From contig JAEXTR010000082.1 in NCBI GenBank assembly GCA_023406915.1, positions 1 through 18,532 of the forward strand: a stretch of DNA of 18,532 bases, given 5' to 3'. The translations under genes and the position numbers were made by a program. The notes below the pieces were generated by a model. It saw only the letters and a program-made list of their open reading frames with translations. It was not told where the DNA came from and did no database searches. Position 1 is the stretch's first letter, and the number at the start of each line of letters is the position of its first letter. Of this stretch, positions 1-8,399 are shown piece by piece. The DNA is from Bacteroidota bacterium. Its GTDB lineage: Bacteria; Bacteroidota; Ignavibacteria; Ignavibacteriales; Ignavibacteriaceae.

Positions 1-779
1 CCGGAAAGGTCAGTATATTTTGAGAATTCCTGAGCTTGTTGAATACCATTCTGTCCAGTTGTGCCATCAATAACAAGAAACACTTCGTTGGGAGCATTTG
101 GGAGCAAGTTATTTACAACTTTACGAATCTTTTTCAGTTCCTCCATAAGATTACTCTTATTGTGCAGCCTTCCGGCGGTATCTATCATCACAACGTCAGC
201 GTTTTCCCGGATTGCCTGCTGTAAAGTTTCATAAGCTACTGAGGAAGGGTCTGCTCCCTGATGCTTCTGAACGATTCTTACACCGGCTCTCTCCGCCCAT
301 ATTTCCAATTGTTCATTAGCTGCAGCCCTGAACGTATCAGCTGCACCTATAATAACATCAAGACCAGAATTCTTGAAGTTGCTTGCGAGCTTCCCAATTG
401 TGGTTGTCTTTCCTGCTCCGTTAACTCCCACGATGAGGATAACGAATGGTTTTGCCTTTTCAAGATCGGGTAAAAAATCATACTTCCCATTGGAAATATC
501 GATTTCTTTGGTCAGAACTTCCTTAACTGTATTTAATCCCCGCTCATTGCTTCGGTCAGAATTACTCTTCATCTCAACCCGGACAGCCTCAATAACTTTC
601 ATTGTGGTATCATATCCAAGGTCAGCACTGATAAGGATTTCTTCAATCTCATCCAGTGTAGCAGCATCCAGTTTTGCTTTCCCAGTGATAACTTCAGAAA
701 TCTTATTAACAAGTTTATCCCTGGTCTTTGTCAGACCTTCTTTTAGTTTTCCAAAATTTATATTTTTAAAGAGTTTCAT
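1..779 (-). CDS. ftsY: FtsY, signal recognition particle receptor GTPase (3' end cut by window edge)
   Basis: FtsY is the membrane-associated SRP receptor. It pairs with Ffh and hydrolyses GTP to deliver nascent membrane proteins to the translocon. The first 259 codons are present. A short acidic/helical N domain (about residues 1-95) is followed by the G domain with Walker A GVNGAGKTTT (about 118-127), DTFRAAA (about 148-154) and DTAGRLH (about 200-206). The reading leaves the window in TTGQNGIQQAQEF, so the TKLDG motif and last helix lie outside. There is no long acidic A domain, as is common outside enterobacteria. The ATG sits one base after the pgsA stop and the tail of pgsA supplies an AGGAAA ribosome site, so it is the last visible gene of the purF-subtilase-pgsA-ftsY run. 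The family call is secure. Confidence 0.96.
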   Translation of the reverse strand, partial: MKLFKNINFGKLKEGLTKTRDKLVNKISEVITGKAKLDAATLDEIEEILISADLGYDTTMKVIEAVRVEMKSNSDRSNERGLNTVKEVLTKEIDISNGKYDFLPDLEKAKPFVILIVGVNGAGKTTTIGKLASNFKNSGLDVIIGAADTFRAAANEQLEIWAERAGVRIVQKHQGADPSSVAYETLQQAIRENADVVMIDTAGRLHNKSNLMEELKKIRKVVNNLLPNAPNEVFLVIDGTTGQNGIQQAQEFSKYTDLS

Positions 780-780
780 G

Positions 781-1323
781 TTATTTCCTGATTTGCCGGA
801 GCGACCGATAGGTGTAGTTCAAAAAGGAAACTATCACTGCAATAAAAGCTCCGAACATGCTAAATTGATACACAATAGAATCGTTTGTAAAAAATACAAT
901 GAGAAACAGATGTAATGCTATTACATTGACAGCAACCTTACCCACAATATCAGATGGTGGTATCTGACGAATCTTTGAAGACATGAGTAAGCCACCTACG
1001 ATAAGTAGCACATCCCTGCCAATTATAATGTAAAACAGTGCCGGGTGCAATGCACCATGAAGGTAAAACTGCAGAGCAATAATTGCAACACAGACTTTAT
1101 CCCCCAGAGGGTCCAATATTTTTCCAAGTTCCGAAACCTGATGAAGTTTACGGGCAAAATAACCATCCAGGAAGTCAGTTAATGCAGCCAAAATAGCAAC
1201 AACTGTAATAAGGATGTAATTATCCCTGAAATCTGGTGGCGAAAGAATAATCCAGAAAATGAGGGCAAACCCAATTCTGGAAAGGCTGAATAAATTCGGC
1301 AGTAAAATTAGTTCTTTAAGCAT
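781..1323 (-). CDS. pgsA: CDP-alcohol phosphatidyltransferase, probably phosphatidylglycerophosphate synthase
   Basis: This is an integral membrane enzyme that transfers a phosphatidyl group from CDP-diacylglycerol to an alcohol, most likely glycerol-3-phosphate, in phosphatidylglycerol synthesis. The 180-aa length is usual for PgsA. The CDP-alcohol signature is complete: D50, D53-G54, A57-R58, G67, D71 and D75, in DGYFARKLHQVSELGKILD and the following PLGD. Several hydrophobic segments surround it (about 8-28, 36-50, 78-95, 100-115, 125-145 and 150-170). The ATG directly abuts the TAA of the subtilase gene (TAAATG), and ftsY begins one base after its stop. The sequence alone does not separate PgsA from other CDP-alcohol transferases such as cardiolipin or PI synthases; the ftsY linkage and size favour PgsA. 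Confidence 0.88.
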   Translation of the reverse strand: MLKELILLPNLFSLSRIGFALIFWIILSPPDFRDNYILITVVAILAALTDFLDGYFARKLHQVSELGKILDPLGDKVCVAIIALQFYLHGALHPALFYIIIGRDVLLIVGGLLMSSKIRQIPPSDIVGKVAVNVIALHLFLIVFFTNDSIVYQFSMFGAFIAVIVSFLNYTYRSLRQIRK

Positions 1324-4300
1324 TTACCGAACTACCGCAATCTTTCCGAGTTTGACATCGGTTTCTTCTTTTTTCGAATCAAGTTTTGCAATTCGATAGA
1401 TATAAATACCCGTTGCAACCATTCTACCTTCTGTGTCCCGCAAATCCCATGAAACACCACCGTTACCATCGGTTTCTTCCAGCCGCTTCATGATATTTCC
1501 ATTTACATCAAGAATTATAACGCTACAATTGTTTGGAATACCGGCAATTGTGACACTTCCCTGCCCGTCTTTCAGCAGTGCAGGGCTAGGATACACATAG
1601 ATATTGTCAAAATTTGTTTCGTTGCTGGTGAGGACTACCACGCTACCAGCACCTGAGGCAATAGGAATAGAGCCAGTCTCAGTGGTCGAAGTTAGATTCC
1701 TGACTTTTAATTGATACTCCCTGCCGACTGCCCCAATCGGGTTACCCTGTGAGAGGTTTAATCGTATTGTATTACCAGTGTTTCCACTCATTGTTACAGA
1801 AGATACTGAATTAGCTGGTTCGAATTCGTAATTACTGGTAATACTATAGTTTACAGGATCGACGGGCAAATTGAATGTTAATTCAATAAGTCTGGAATTC
1901 AGAATCTTAAAACTCTCAATAAAAAACTGGTCAGACAACTGTTGAGCAGTGACTTTAAACACTAGGGAATCTAATGGCACAGGTGAACCATAGAAATCCC
2001 GGAGAGCAACTGTTTTGATTTTTGTCCAGCCGCTTTCAAGTGGTTGCGTCAGAGAAAGTAAATACGACGTTTCACCCGCAGGCATCATAGATGAAATACG
2101 GTACATCTTCTGCTCAATTCCCGTGAGTGAGTCGATACGAGTTACCTGCATCGCTTCCAAATTTTCAATTGTAGGCATTATCTTGCCTGAGAAATTAACA
2201 AGCATCGAAGATGGTGAGGTCAATTCTACGGATTCTATCTGTGCAGGTTTATGGTGATAGATTCTTACAGGAGTACTCTTACCGGACAACGGTACTGGTT
2301 TCAGCGGATTATATGCCTGAACACTATACCAGTATGCAGTATTCAGAGTTACATTCTGATCACGAAACGATTTTTCAAACGTTGAATCGTATAATACCAT
2401 TGATTCAACAGAGGAGCCCCTGAATAAATAATGCTGAATTGCATCAGAATGCCAAACAAGCTGTATTGATGTAGCATTTGTACTATACCCTCTCAGGTTA
2501 TATGGGGTTGCAGTCCGGTTGCTCTCACCCAGCTCAATAAATGAAATACCCTCTGTCTTTGGAAGCGCCAGTTCAAGTACTCCATTTTCATTTATATCTC
2601 CCAGGTAAAGGGATGTTGTATTAACGTTTTCCTCATACAATATAACTTGGGGTTGTGTCAGTTCCTGATACTGAAGAATGTACATATAGGGAAACGTCGA
2701 AACAATCAGCTCTTCCGTTCCGTTGTTATCCAGGTCTGCAAACTTAAGTGCATTCGATGCACGTTGAAACGATGATCTGAACTCTGTAGCCGGATCAATA
2801 AATGCATGATCATACAGGACATTAAACGTATTCCCTTTCAGGTTGTAAATTATTACCCTGTTGTACGGAGCAATGTCGATTTCGTCAATAGACCTGAGTA
2901 CGATTCCAAAATCACTACCACCATCACCATCAAAATCCCCAACGGAGAGCATTGCACTGGATGCACCATAACCAGTGACGATGGTATCCTTTGGAATAAA
3001 CTGACTTGCAGAGGCAATTTCCCAGGACATTATATCCCCTTCCATATCCACCATCCACAGTTCATTTCTACCATTTTTGTCACTATCAACAATGACACCG
3101 TATGGAGCATCAAAACGGTTATACTGATACTTTTTCTTCGAGAAGTTTTTAAAAGAAGTCAGTCGTGTTATCTTAAGGTCCTGATTAAACGAGTACACAG
3201 ATATTGTCGAATCGTCTGTCAGGGCGAGAAGTTCAAATGAACCGTCGTTGTTAACATCATCAACAAGCATTGGCCAGATAAAAGATGTATCAGCCTTCAA
3301 TCTATTCTGCAACTGAGTACTTCCCTGCTGCGATTGTTCATCTATCAGCGTGGTAAAAGTCCAGAGCGAAAGAATATCTGTTTTGCCGTTCTTATTAAAA
3401 TCACCGCTTGCTTTTGGAATCCTGGAAGAGAGCGAATCATTTTGATAAATAAACTGATTATTCTCAAAGGAATACATATTCAGTACTGTAGGTGTAGATA
3501 GCCTGCGGTGCAGCACTTCTTTTTCAGAGACTGATTTCAATGCAACTGGTTTCTCATACAAATACCCTGCGGGCAGACTAGCTTGCAGTTTTGTGGTTGC
3601 CCGGAGCTGAAATGGCTTGGGGCTGTTGATTACGAAATACTGATCATTTTCATCCAGAAGAGTAGTCTTCAGACCTACGAGGTTTTCAACTTCGAAGTAA
3701 ATCTGATAACTCTTGTCAGGATCAACAATATCCTGGGGAAGGAATCCATAGTGCAATTGACGAACGAACTGGTTGTTCACCGCAAACCCGTCAAGAGCAA
3801 TGAAACGAAACGGCAGCGTGCTGTTTTCACGATAGTACATCCTTGCAATAGCCGGCTGTTCCGAATAAATTGCTGCAAGAATAGTCGGTTTATTCCCATA
3901 ATATGAGGGTATAACAGAAATCAGCTCAGCTTTACTGGCTGTACTCATTTTATGGAAATTTACCCGCTCCTCAGTTGTAGAACCATTAATAAATTTCACA
4001 ACCAGACGTAATGCAAATACAGTATCTGGTTCGGAGGCGACGTTAACCATTGCTAGTGTGTCATTAAACTTTTGAGAAGCAATATTCTCAACTAATGGTA
4101 TCCAGGTAGTTGGATTTAAACCCCTTCCATAATACAAGGAGTAAGACTCAAAGTATGGAGATAACACAGAAGCTATCACCGGAAATGGTGCACCACTTGT
4201 GGCGAAATCCTGTTTCGGATTTGAAAACGTAATGCTTGCAGGTGATAGAACCCGTACAGCACGTTCCAGATTCAATCTTCCTGCGCCAGATCGGATATCC

Positions 4301-5589
4301 CAGCCCGGATCACCGATATCGTCACAGCTTGACTTTAGAATCTGCTTAATCTCTTCAGCTGAAAACTGCTGAATCGAGAGCAATAAGGCGGCTGCGGCTG
4401 AAACATGTGGCGCAGCTGCAGATGTTCCTGAGAAGAGCGAGTACTGATACCTGCGGGCGAGCGTAGGAATTTCGGTACCGGGTGCAATCAGATCAAGCGT
4501 TGATCCATAATTTGAATTACCGGAAGGATAGTCGCTATTCATACTATTGCCAACAGAGATCACTTCACTGTATCCTGATGGATAATGAGGTGCTGCAGAA
4601 CCGCTGTTTCCGGAACTTGCTACCAACACCACACCTTGTTCTGAGGCAAAACGTATGACATCTCTCAGAACATAGGAAAATGAATAATCCCCAAAGCTCA
4701 TGTTAATGACTTTAGCACCATTTACCGTGGCGTAGAGAATTGCTGCAGCTACGTCATCTTCTTCTCCAAATCCCCCTGGATCAAATGCCCGCACTGCCAT
4801 GATCTTTGATTCTGGAACAATTCCAGATATCCCCAGCAAGTTATTTCGCTTCGCGGAAATAATACCGGATACAGCAGTTCCGTGTGAAAACGTATTTTCG
4901 TCCATCGGATCGTTGTCCCAATTCAGATAGTCCCCACCACTTGAATCAAAGGGAAATCCGGCGCGGTCAGTAAAATCCCAACCTCTGAAATCATCAATAA
5001 ATCCGTTTCCATCATCATCAATACCGTTCGAACGCTTATCATTACCCTGTGTATCAGTGCCAATCTCACCTGCATTCAGCCATATCTGACCATCGAGGTC
5101 TGGGTGGAGGTAATCCACACCAGTATCAATCACCCCAATAATTATTGCAGGATTTCCCGAACTAACCGACCATGCGGCTGGTGCCTTGATCCTGTGTAAG
5201 CCCCACTGTTGAGCAAAGAGAGAATCATTGGGGCCATCAGCAGAAAAACCATTAATAGAATAGACTGTGTTCGCCTGAATATACTCTATTGCCGGGTCAG
5301 CATTTTGTAGCCGAGTGATATCAGAAGCAGACAACTCACTTGCGAAGGTAGTAAATAGTATCCGTTGAAGTCCGGGTATTTCTCTAGCCATCCCCCGTGC
5401 AAAGAACCGCACATCGGTTGCAGCAGGCATCATTAATGGCTGATCCCCTTCAGGGAGGAGCCGTTTTTGTGCAACCTTCTGATGTACTTCACTAATCGGA
5501 AGTGATTCTTTATATTTTACGAAGTATGATGTTTGCGCTGACAGCAGTGATGTCAAAAACATAAACAGGATGAGGAGTTTTTCACTCAT
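1324..5589 (-). CDS. Secreted subtilisin-like (S8) serine protease with FG-GAP repeats, FN3-like domain and FlgD-like/T9SS-type C-terminal tail
   Basis: A 1421-aa exported protease. Residues 1-19 are a signal peptide (MSEK, hydrophobic core, cleavage likely at SA-Q). About 20-125 looks like a propeptide. The S8 domain (about 130-445) has a complete catalytic set: D155 in GVIDTGVD, H236 in SHGTAVSG, oxyanion N328 in SSGNSG and S390 in FSGTSAAAPHV. About 725-1000 holds six FG-GAP/VCBS-like calcium loops (DFNKNGKTD, DVNNDGSFE, DSDKNGRNE, DFDGDGGSD, DLDNNGTEE, DINENGVLE). About 1025-1115 resembles fibronectin III. The end (about 1332-1421) has YPSP, a WDLRD-G-ATGIYIYRI core and a terminal GKIAVVR, as in FlgD-like or type IX secretion tails. 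The in-frame ATG 24 nt upstream lies inside purF and lacks a signal peptide at its end, so I chose the ATG with AAGGAG in front. It overlaps purF by 8 nt. Substrate unknown. Confidence 0.9.
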   Translation of the reverse strand: MSEKLLILFMFLTSLLSAQTSYFVKYKESLPISEVHQKVAQKRLLPEGDQPLMMPAATDVRFFARGMAREIPGLQRILFTTFASELSASDITRLQNADPAIEYIQANTVYSINGFSADGPNDSLFAQQWGLHRIKAPAAWSVSSGNPAIIIGVIDTGVDYLHPDLDGQIWLNAGEIGTDTQGNDKRSNGIDDDGNGFIDDFRGWDFTDRAGFPFDSSGGDYLNWDNDPMDENTFSHGTAVSGIISAKRNNLLGISGIVPESKIMAVRAFDPGGFGEEDDVAAAILYATVNGAKVINMSFGDYSFSYVLRDVIRFASEQGVVLVASSGNSGSAAPHYPSGYSEVISVGNSMNSDYPSGNSNYGSTLDLIAPGTEIPTLARRYQYSLFSGTSAAAPHVSAAAALLLSIQQFSAEEIKQILKSSCDDIGDPGWDIRSGAGRLNLERAVRVLSPASITFSNPKQDFATSGAPFPVIASVLSPYFESYSLYYGRGLNPTTWIPLVENIASQKFNDTLAMVNVASEPDTVFALRLVVKFINGSTTEERVNFHKMSTASKAELISVIPSYYGNKPTILAAIYSEQPAIARMYYRENSTLPFRFIALDGFAVNNQFVRQLHYGFLPQDIVDPDKSYQIYFEVENLVGLKTTLLDENDQYFVINSPKPFQLRATTKLQASLPAGYLYEKPVALKSVSEKEVLHRRLSTPTVLNMYSFENNQFIYQNDSLSSRIPKASGDFNKNGKTDILSLWTFTTLIDEQSQQGSTQLQNRLKADTSFIWPMLVDDVNNDGSFELLALTDDSTISVYSFNQDLKITRLTSFKNFSKKKYQYNRFDAPYGVIVDSDKNGRNELWMVDMEGDIMSWEIASASQFIPKDTIVTGYGASSAMLSVGDFDGDGGSDFGIVLRSIDEIDIAPYNRVIIYNLKGNTFNVLYDHAFIDPATEFRSSFQRASNALKFADLDNNGTEELIVSTFPYMYILQYQELTQPQVILYEENVNTTSLYLGDINENGVLELALPKTEGISFIELGESNRTATPYNLRGYSTNATSIQLVWHSDAIQHYLFRGSSVESMVLYDSTFEKSFRDQNVTLNTAYWYSVQAYNPLKPVPLSGKSTPVRIYHHKPAQIESVELTSPSSMLVNFSGKIMPTIENLEAMQVTRIDSLTGIEQKMYRISSMMPAGETSYLLSLTQPLESGWTKIKTVALRDFYGSPVPLDSLVFKVTAQQLSDQFFIESFKILNSRLIELTFNLPVDPVNYSITSNYEFEPANSVSSVTMSGNTGNTIRLNLSQGNPIGAVGREYQLKVRNLTSTTETGSIPIASGAGSVVVLTSNETNFDNIYVYPSPALLKDGQGSVTIAGIPNNCSVIILDVNGNIMKRLEETDGNGGVSWDLRDTEGRMVATGIYIYRIAKLDSKKEETDVKLGKIAVVR

Positions 5590-7066
5590 ACATCTCCTTA
5601 TTAAAAGATTCATTCACAGGAAGCGGATAGTTACCTGAAAAGCAGGCCGTACAATAGTTAACGGGATCGTCATCGTGCATGACTGAAAGAAGCTCGTCAA
5701 TTGAAAGATACTCCAGGCTATCCAGACCAATATAGTCTTTAATTGCACTGATATCCCTATTCATCTTATTGGCTATCAGTTCAGTGTGTGATGGGAAATC
5801 CATACCATAATAACAAGGATAAAGGATTGGTGGTGATGAAATCCGCATGTGGATTGACTTTGGATTTGCCTCGCGAAGCAGTTTAACCAGCAGCATTGAG
5901 GTTGTTCCCCGAACAATGGAATCGTCAACAACCACTACCGTTTTTCCCTCAAGAACACCACGCACTGTGTTGAACTTAATACGTACACCCATCTCCCTGC
6001 GATCCTGTTCAGGCTCAATAAATGTTCGTCCAATGTAATGACTTCGTATCAGCCCAATTTCATATTTGGCTTTAACACCATTTTTAAGTAGTGTCTGGGC
6101 GTAGCCGAGAGCAACAGTATTCGAGCTGTCAGGTACGCTAATTACAACAACTTTTTCATCTCCTTCAGGAATAACCGGATACTTGTTTGCCAGCACTTTC
6201 CCAAGTCTGCGCCTGATCTTATCCACATTGTGACCAAATATTTTGCTGTCTGGTCTGGAGAAATAGATATATTCAAAGATGCAGTGCTTTTTATTGATCT
6301 CATGCGGCGGATACAACGTATCAACTTTAGGAGTTCCGGATTCGATAGCATCGCGGTCTATAATCACAATTTCACCAGGAGCAACGTCACGAATATACTC
6401 GGCTGGCAATATGTCGAATGCGCAAGTCTCAGACGCAACAACGAATGCATCCTTATATTTTGCAATCGCAAGGGGACGAAAACCATTAGGATCACGGGTT
6501 GCAATCAGTTTATCATCAGTCATTATAAGCAGACTATAGGCGCCCTGAATCTGATGAAGGGCTTCCTTGATTTGTTCAATCTGATCTTCTTTTCTACTAC
6601 GGGCAATTAGATGAAGAATAACTTCACTGTCGGTCGTTGTTTGAAAGATCGCTCCTTCGTGTACTAGTTGCCTGCGAAGTTCAGACTCATTCGTAAGATT
6701 ACCATTGTGAGCAACTGCCAGATTACCGTCTCTGTAATGAACAGTGAACGGCTGAATATTCTTTCTGGAGTGGGATGCACCGGTTGTTGAGTAACGGTTA
6801 TGTCCGATTGCAGCATCACCTGTCAGTAACTTTCCCCAATCGGAATACTGGTCAAAAACTTCGGATACCAGTCCCTCACCTTTCAGAACATTAAAAACAG
6901 TTTTTCGATCAGAGCTTACGTCACGCGTAATAATGCCAGATGCCTCCTGACCCCTGTGCTGAAGGGCGTGAAGACCATAATAAGTGTGCAGTGCAGCATC
7001 GGGGGTTCCGAAGATGCCGAAGATGCCACAGAAGCATTTTGGTTTGTCGGGATTGCTACGAGTCAT
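5582..7066 (-). CDS. purF: Amidophosphoribosyltransferase (glutamine PRPP amidotransferase), Fe-S type
   Basis: PurF catalyses the first committed step of de novo purine synthesis, turning PRPP and glutamine into 5-phosphoribosylamine. The 494-aa protein has an N-terminal Ntn glutaminase domain: C13 in CGIFGIFG is the expected nucleophile after removal of a 12-residue propeptide, with GLHALQHRGQEASGI, GHNRYSTTG and AHNGNL following. The C-terminal phosphoribosyltransferase domain has the PRPP loop VVVVDDSIVRGTTS (about 377-390). C262, C418, C472 and C475 match the four 4Fe-4S ligands of the Bacillus-type enzyme, so this is the cluster-bearing, propeptide-processed class. No Shine-Dalgarno is visible before the ATG. 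The gene starts about 40 nt past the terminator of the tRNA-Pro unit, so it needs its own promoter or readthrough, and none is clear. Its stop overlaps the subtilase start. Confidence 0.97.
   Translation of the reverse strand: MTRSNPDKPKCFCGIFGIFGTPDAALHTYYGLHALQHRGQEASGIITRDVSSDRKTVFNVLKGEGLVSEVFDQYSDWGKLLTGDAAIGHNRYSTTGASHSRKNIQPFTVHYRDGNLAVAHNGNLTNESELRRQLVHEGAIFQTTTDSEVILHLIARSRKEDQIEQIKEALHQIQGAYSLLIMTDDKLIATRDPNGFRPLAIAKYKDAFVVASETCAFDILPAEYIRDVAPGEIVIIDRDAIESGTPKVDTLYPPHEINKKHCIFEYIYFSRPDSKIFGHNVDKIRRRLGKVLANKYPVIPEGDEKVVVISVPDSSNTVALGYAQTLLKNGVKAKYEIGLIRSHYIGRTFIEPEQDRREMGVRIKFNTVRGVLEGKTVVVVDDSIVRGTTSMLLVKLLREANPKSIHMRISSPPILYPCYYGMDFPSHTELIANKMNRDISAIKDYIGLDSLEYLSIDELLSVMHDDDPVNYCTACFSGNYPLPVNESFNKEMYE
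5594..5599 (-). promoter_or_regulatory. Shine-Dalgarno site that fixes the subtilase start
   Basis: AAGGAG on the minus strand lies 4 nt before the ATG at 5589, inside the last codons of purF. It supports the internal start, which is followed at once by a signal peptide, over the ATG at 5613. It also implies translational coupling with purF. Confidence 0.65.
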
Positions 7067-7104
7067 TGGATAGTATTTACATTTAATGAGAAGGGCATAA
7101 TAAT

Positions 7105-7138
7105 AAAAAAAGGTACTGTTGTCAGTACCTTTTTTTTT
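7105..7138 (-). terminator. Strong intrinsic terminator behind tRNA-Pro, symmetric and possibly bidirectional
   Basis: A perfect 8-bp stem, AGGTACTG/CAGTACCT, has a 4-nt loop. It is flanked by six A on one side and eight T on the other, so the symmetric stem extends to 14 bp and a T-run follows on either strand. On the minus strand it starts about 10 nt after the tRNA 3' end and precedes purF. Confidence 0.88.
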
Positions 7139-7139
7139 G

Positions 7140-7214
7140 TCGGAACGGCGGGATTTGAACCCGCGACCCCTACCACCCCAAGGTAGTGCGCTAGCCGGGC
7201 TGCGCCACGTTCCG
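7140..7214 (-). tRNA. tRNA-Pro(GGG)
   Basis: A complete cloverleaf on the minus strand. The acceptor stem is CGGAACG/CGTTCCG with discriminator A, the D stem GCGC/GCGC, the anticodon stem CTACC/GGTAG with loop TTGGGGT, the variable region GGGTC and the T arm GCGGG-TTCAAAT-CCCGC. Loop positions 34-36 are GGG, decoding CCC and CCU. The C1-G72 pair with A73 and G37 agree with proline identity. CCA is not encoded (ACAA follows), so it must be added after transcription. The 5' end lies 4 nt after the stop codon of the MerR-like gene, suggesting one shared transcript. Confidence 0.97.
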
Positions 7215-7218
7215 AACC

Positions 7219-7626
7219 TTATAACTTTTCCAGCAGATATGCTAAGAAGGTTCTGATCTGCAATAAATCTTTTCTGAGTCCATCAGATACATCGTCTGTT
7301 TCGGGGATACTATGTTTGACTTCATCTGCAAAGAGACCTCCTGCTGGTTCTGTTTTTTGAGGTTCAGCAGGTTTTTCATTTTTTTCATTCATCAGTATTG
7401 TTTTGGCACCCTCAATCGTATATTTTTTTTCTTTGAGGAGGTGCTTGATATGCAGGATCAGGTCAATATCCTTATTCGTGTATATCCGGTTTCCTGCCCT
7501 GTTCTTTGCGGGACGCAATTGTTCAAATTCGTTTTCCCAGAAGCGCAAAACATACTGCTCTATTTCAGTGATTTTGCTGACTTCACTGATGGAATAATAT
7601 AGTTTTCTTAGTTGAAATTCTCTCAT
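7219..7626 (-). CDS. MerR-family HTH transcriptional regulator
   Basis: A 135-aa DNA-binding protein. Residues about 8-70 form a MerR winged helix-turn-helix: KLYYSISEVSKITEIEQYVL is the HTH, then RFWENEFEQLRPAKNRAGN and RIYTNKDIDLI the wing and following helix. The rest (about 85-135) is a linker rich in K, E and P and a short amphipathic helix ending in LAYLLEKL, with no metal-binding cysteines and no obvious effector domain. I start at the ATG giving MREFQLRKLYYS; the frame extends six codons upstream only to a TTG. This MerR subtype is widespread in the Bacteroidota-Chlorobiota lineage, but its targets are not known to me. It leads directly into tRNA-Pro. Confidence 0.87.
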   Translation of the reverse strand: MREFQLRKLYYSISEVSKITEIEQYVLRFWENEFEQLRPAKNRAGNRIYTNKDIDLILHIKHLLKEKKYTIEGAKTILMNEKNEKPAEPQKTEPAGGLFADEVKHSIPETDDVSDGLRKDLLQIRTFLAYLLEKL

Positions 7627-7648
7627 CAGATCACTGAAAAACAATTTT

Positions 7649-7679
7649 TAAAGTTACAAAAAAGTTGATTTTAATCAAA
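7649..7679 (-). promoter_or_regulatory. Candidate Bacteroidota-type promoter for the MerR-tRNA-Pro unit
   Basis: On the minus strand TTTG (7679-7676) is followed by a 19-nt spacer and TAACTTTA (7656-7649). This fits the Bacteroidota vegetative pattern TTTG-N19-21-TAnnTTTG, with 4/4 and 7/8 matches to the two boxes. Transcription would begin about 16 nt before the ATG at 7626. Assigning this sigma-factor consensus to the organism is an inference. Confidence 0.35.
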
Positions 7680-7680
7680 C
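7658..7680 (-). terminator. Weak AT-rich hairpin plus T6, possible terminator of the HAD operon
   Basis: On the minus strand TTGAT-TAAA-ATCAA forms a 5-bp stem followed by C and six T. It begins about 38 nt after the HAD stop. The stem is short and AT-only around one G-C pair, so it is weak. It shares bases with the candidate promoter of the next unit. Confidence 0.35.
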
Positions 7681-7715
7681 AGATTGACCACAGATTTTTG
7701 TTACCATATTAAAAA

Positions 7716-8399
7716 TCAGCTGCCGTTTTCAGCGCGAATGATACTTATCAATTCAGACACATCATTCAGATCATAATTGGCAGTAGTTATTCCAGTTTGA
7801 AATACATCGCCATATCTGGCAAAAGCTGTTTTTATTCCTACAGATGCAGCACCCTTGATATCGCGCTCTTCCCAGTCTCCAACCATGATCGCTTCACCCG
7901 GTTTTACGTCCAGTTTTGCGAGCATCATATTAAAGGGTACTGGACTGGGTTTTCTTACACCTGTTTCGTCATAGGTGAGTACCACATCAAAAATGTGATG
8001 AAAATTAAGGTATGCCAGCCTAAGCCATGCTTCCCTTCCTGGCGCATCAGATAGCACACCAAGCTTCATTCCCATCTTCAATAATTGGTTGAGTGTTGCA
8101 TACACATGGGTGTAAGGGATAAGGTTTGCCTCTCTTGCCCTTCTATAAGCAACAATACCAGCACTGAGTATCTTATGATTAATGCTCCCCAATACTTTTG
8201 TAAGGAATTCATCAAATACCTGTTGGTACTCAATACCTTGTTCCTTATACACTTCATCAATTCCTTTGGCAGCTTGCTCTTGCGTGAGGGGCAAGCCTGA
8301 ATCTATCATGGCATAAATCGCAGCCTCAACTGCGATACGCTTCATCTTCATAAAATCAACAAGAGTGTTGTCCAGATCGAAAATCACTGCTTTTATCAT
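7716..8399 (-). CDS. HAD-superfamily hydrolase (subclass IA-like phosphatase)
   Basis: A 227-aa haloacid dehalogenase-type phosphohydrolase, likely cytoplasmic. All four HAD motifs are present: I is FDLDNT (D8 nucleophile, D10), II is the serine in GVLSDAPG (S117), III is K150 in RKPSP, and IV is GDWEERDIKGA (D175, D180). The helical stretch between motif I and about residue 95 is the C1 cap. GDWEERDIKGAASVGIKTAF resembles a HAD subgroup well represented in archaea and some bacteria. The substrate cannot be read from sequence. The frame stays open upstream into aroQ, but the ATG at 8399 places the hydrophobic strand and DxD at the normal N-terminus and overlaps the aroQ stop as ATGA. A pathway link to aroQ is not implied. 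Confidence 0.88.
   Translation of the reverse strand: MIKAVIFDLDNTLVDFMKMKRIAVEAAIYAMIDSGLPLTQEQAAKGIDEVYKEQGIEYQQVFDEFLTKVLGSINHKILSAGIVAYRRAREANLIPYTHVYATLNQLLKMGMKLGVLSDAPGREAWLRLAYLNFHHIFDVVLTYDETGVRKPSPVPFNMMLAKLDVKPGEAIMVGDWEERDIKGAASVGIKTAFARYGDVFQTGITTANYDLNDVSELISIIRAENGS

Noticed and set aside
373..915. A 180-codon open frame on the plus strand
   Set aside because: It lies antisense to ftsY and pgsA, which have complete family motifs; the peptide has no recognisable features.
5590..5613. Longer subtilase start at 5613 (eight extra residues)
   Set aside because: The extra residues lie within purF and displace the signal peptide from the N-terminus; the downstream ATG has a strong Shine-Dalgarno.
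7063..7098. An 11-codon upstream reading frame whose TGA overlaps the purF ATG as ATGA
   Set aside because: It has no ribosome site, starts within the region just past the tRNA terminator, and encodes nothing recognisable; a frame this short arises easily by chance.
7693..7717. Inverted repeat GATTTTT/AAAAATC at the HAD stop codon
   Set aside because: AT-only apart from one G-C pair, with an 11-nt loop and no T-run; such repeats are expected by chance in AT-rich spacers.
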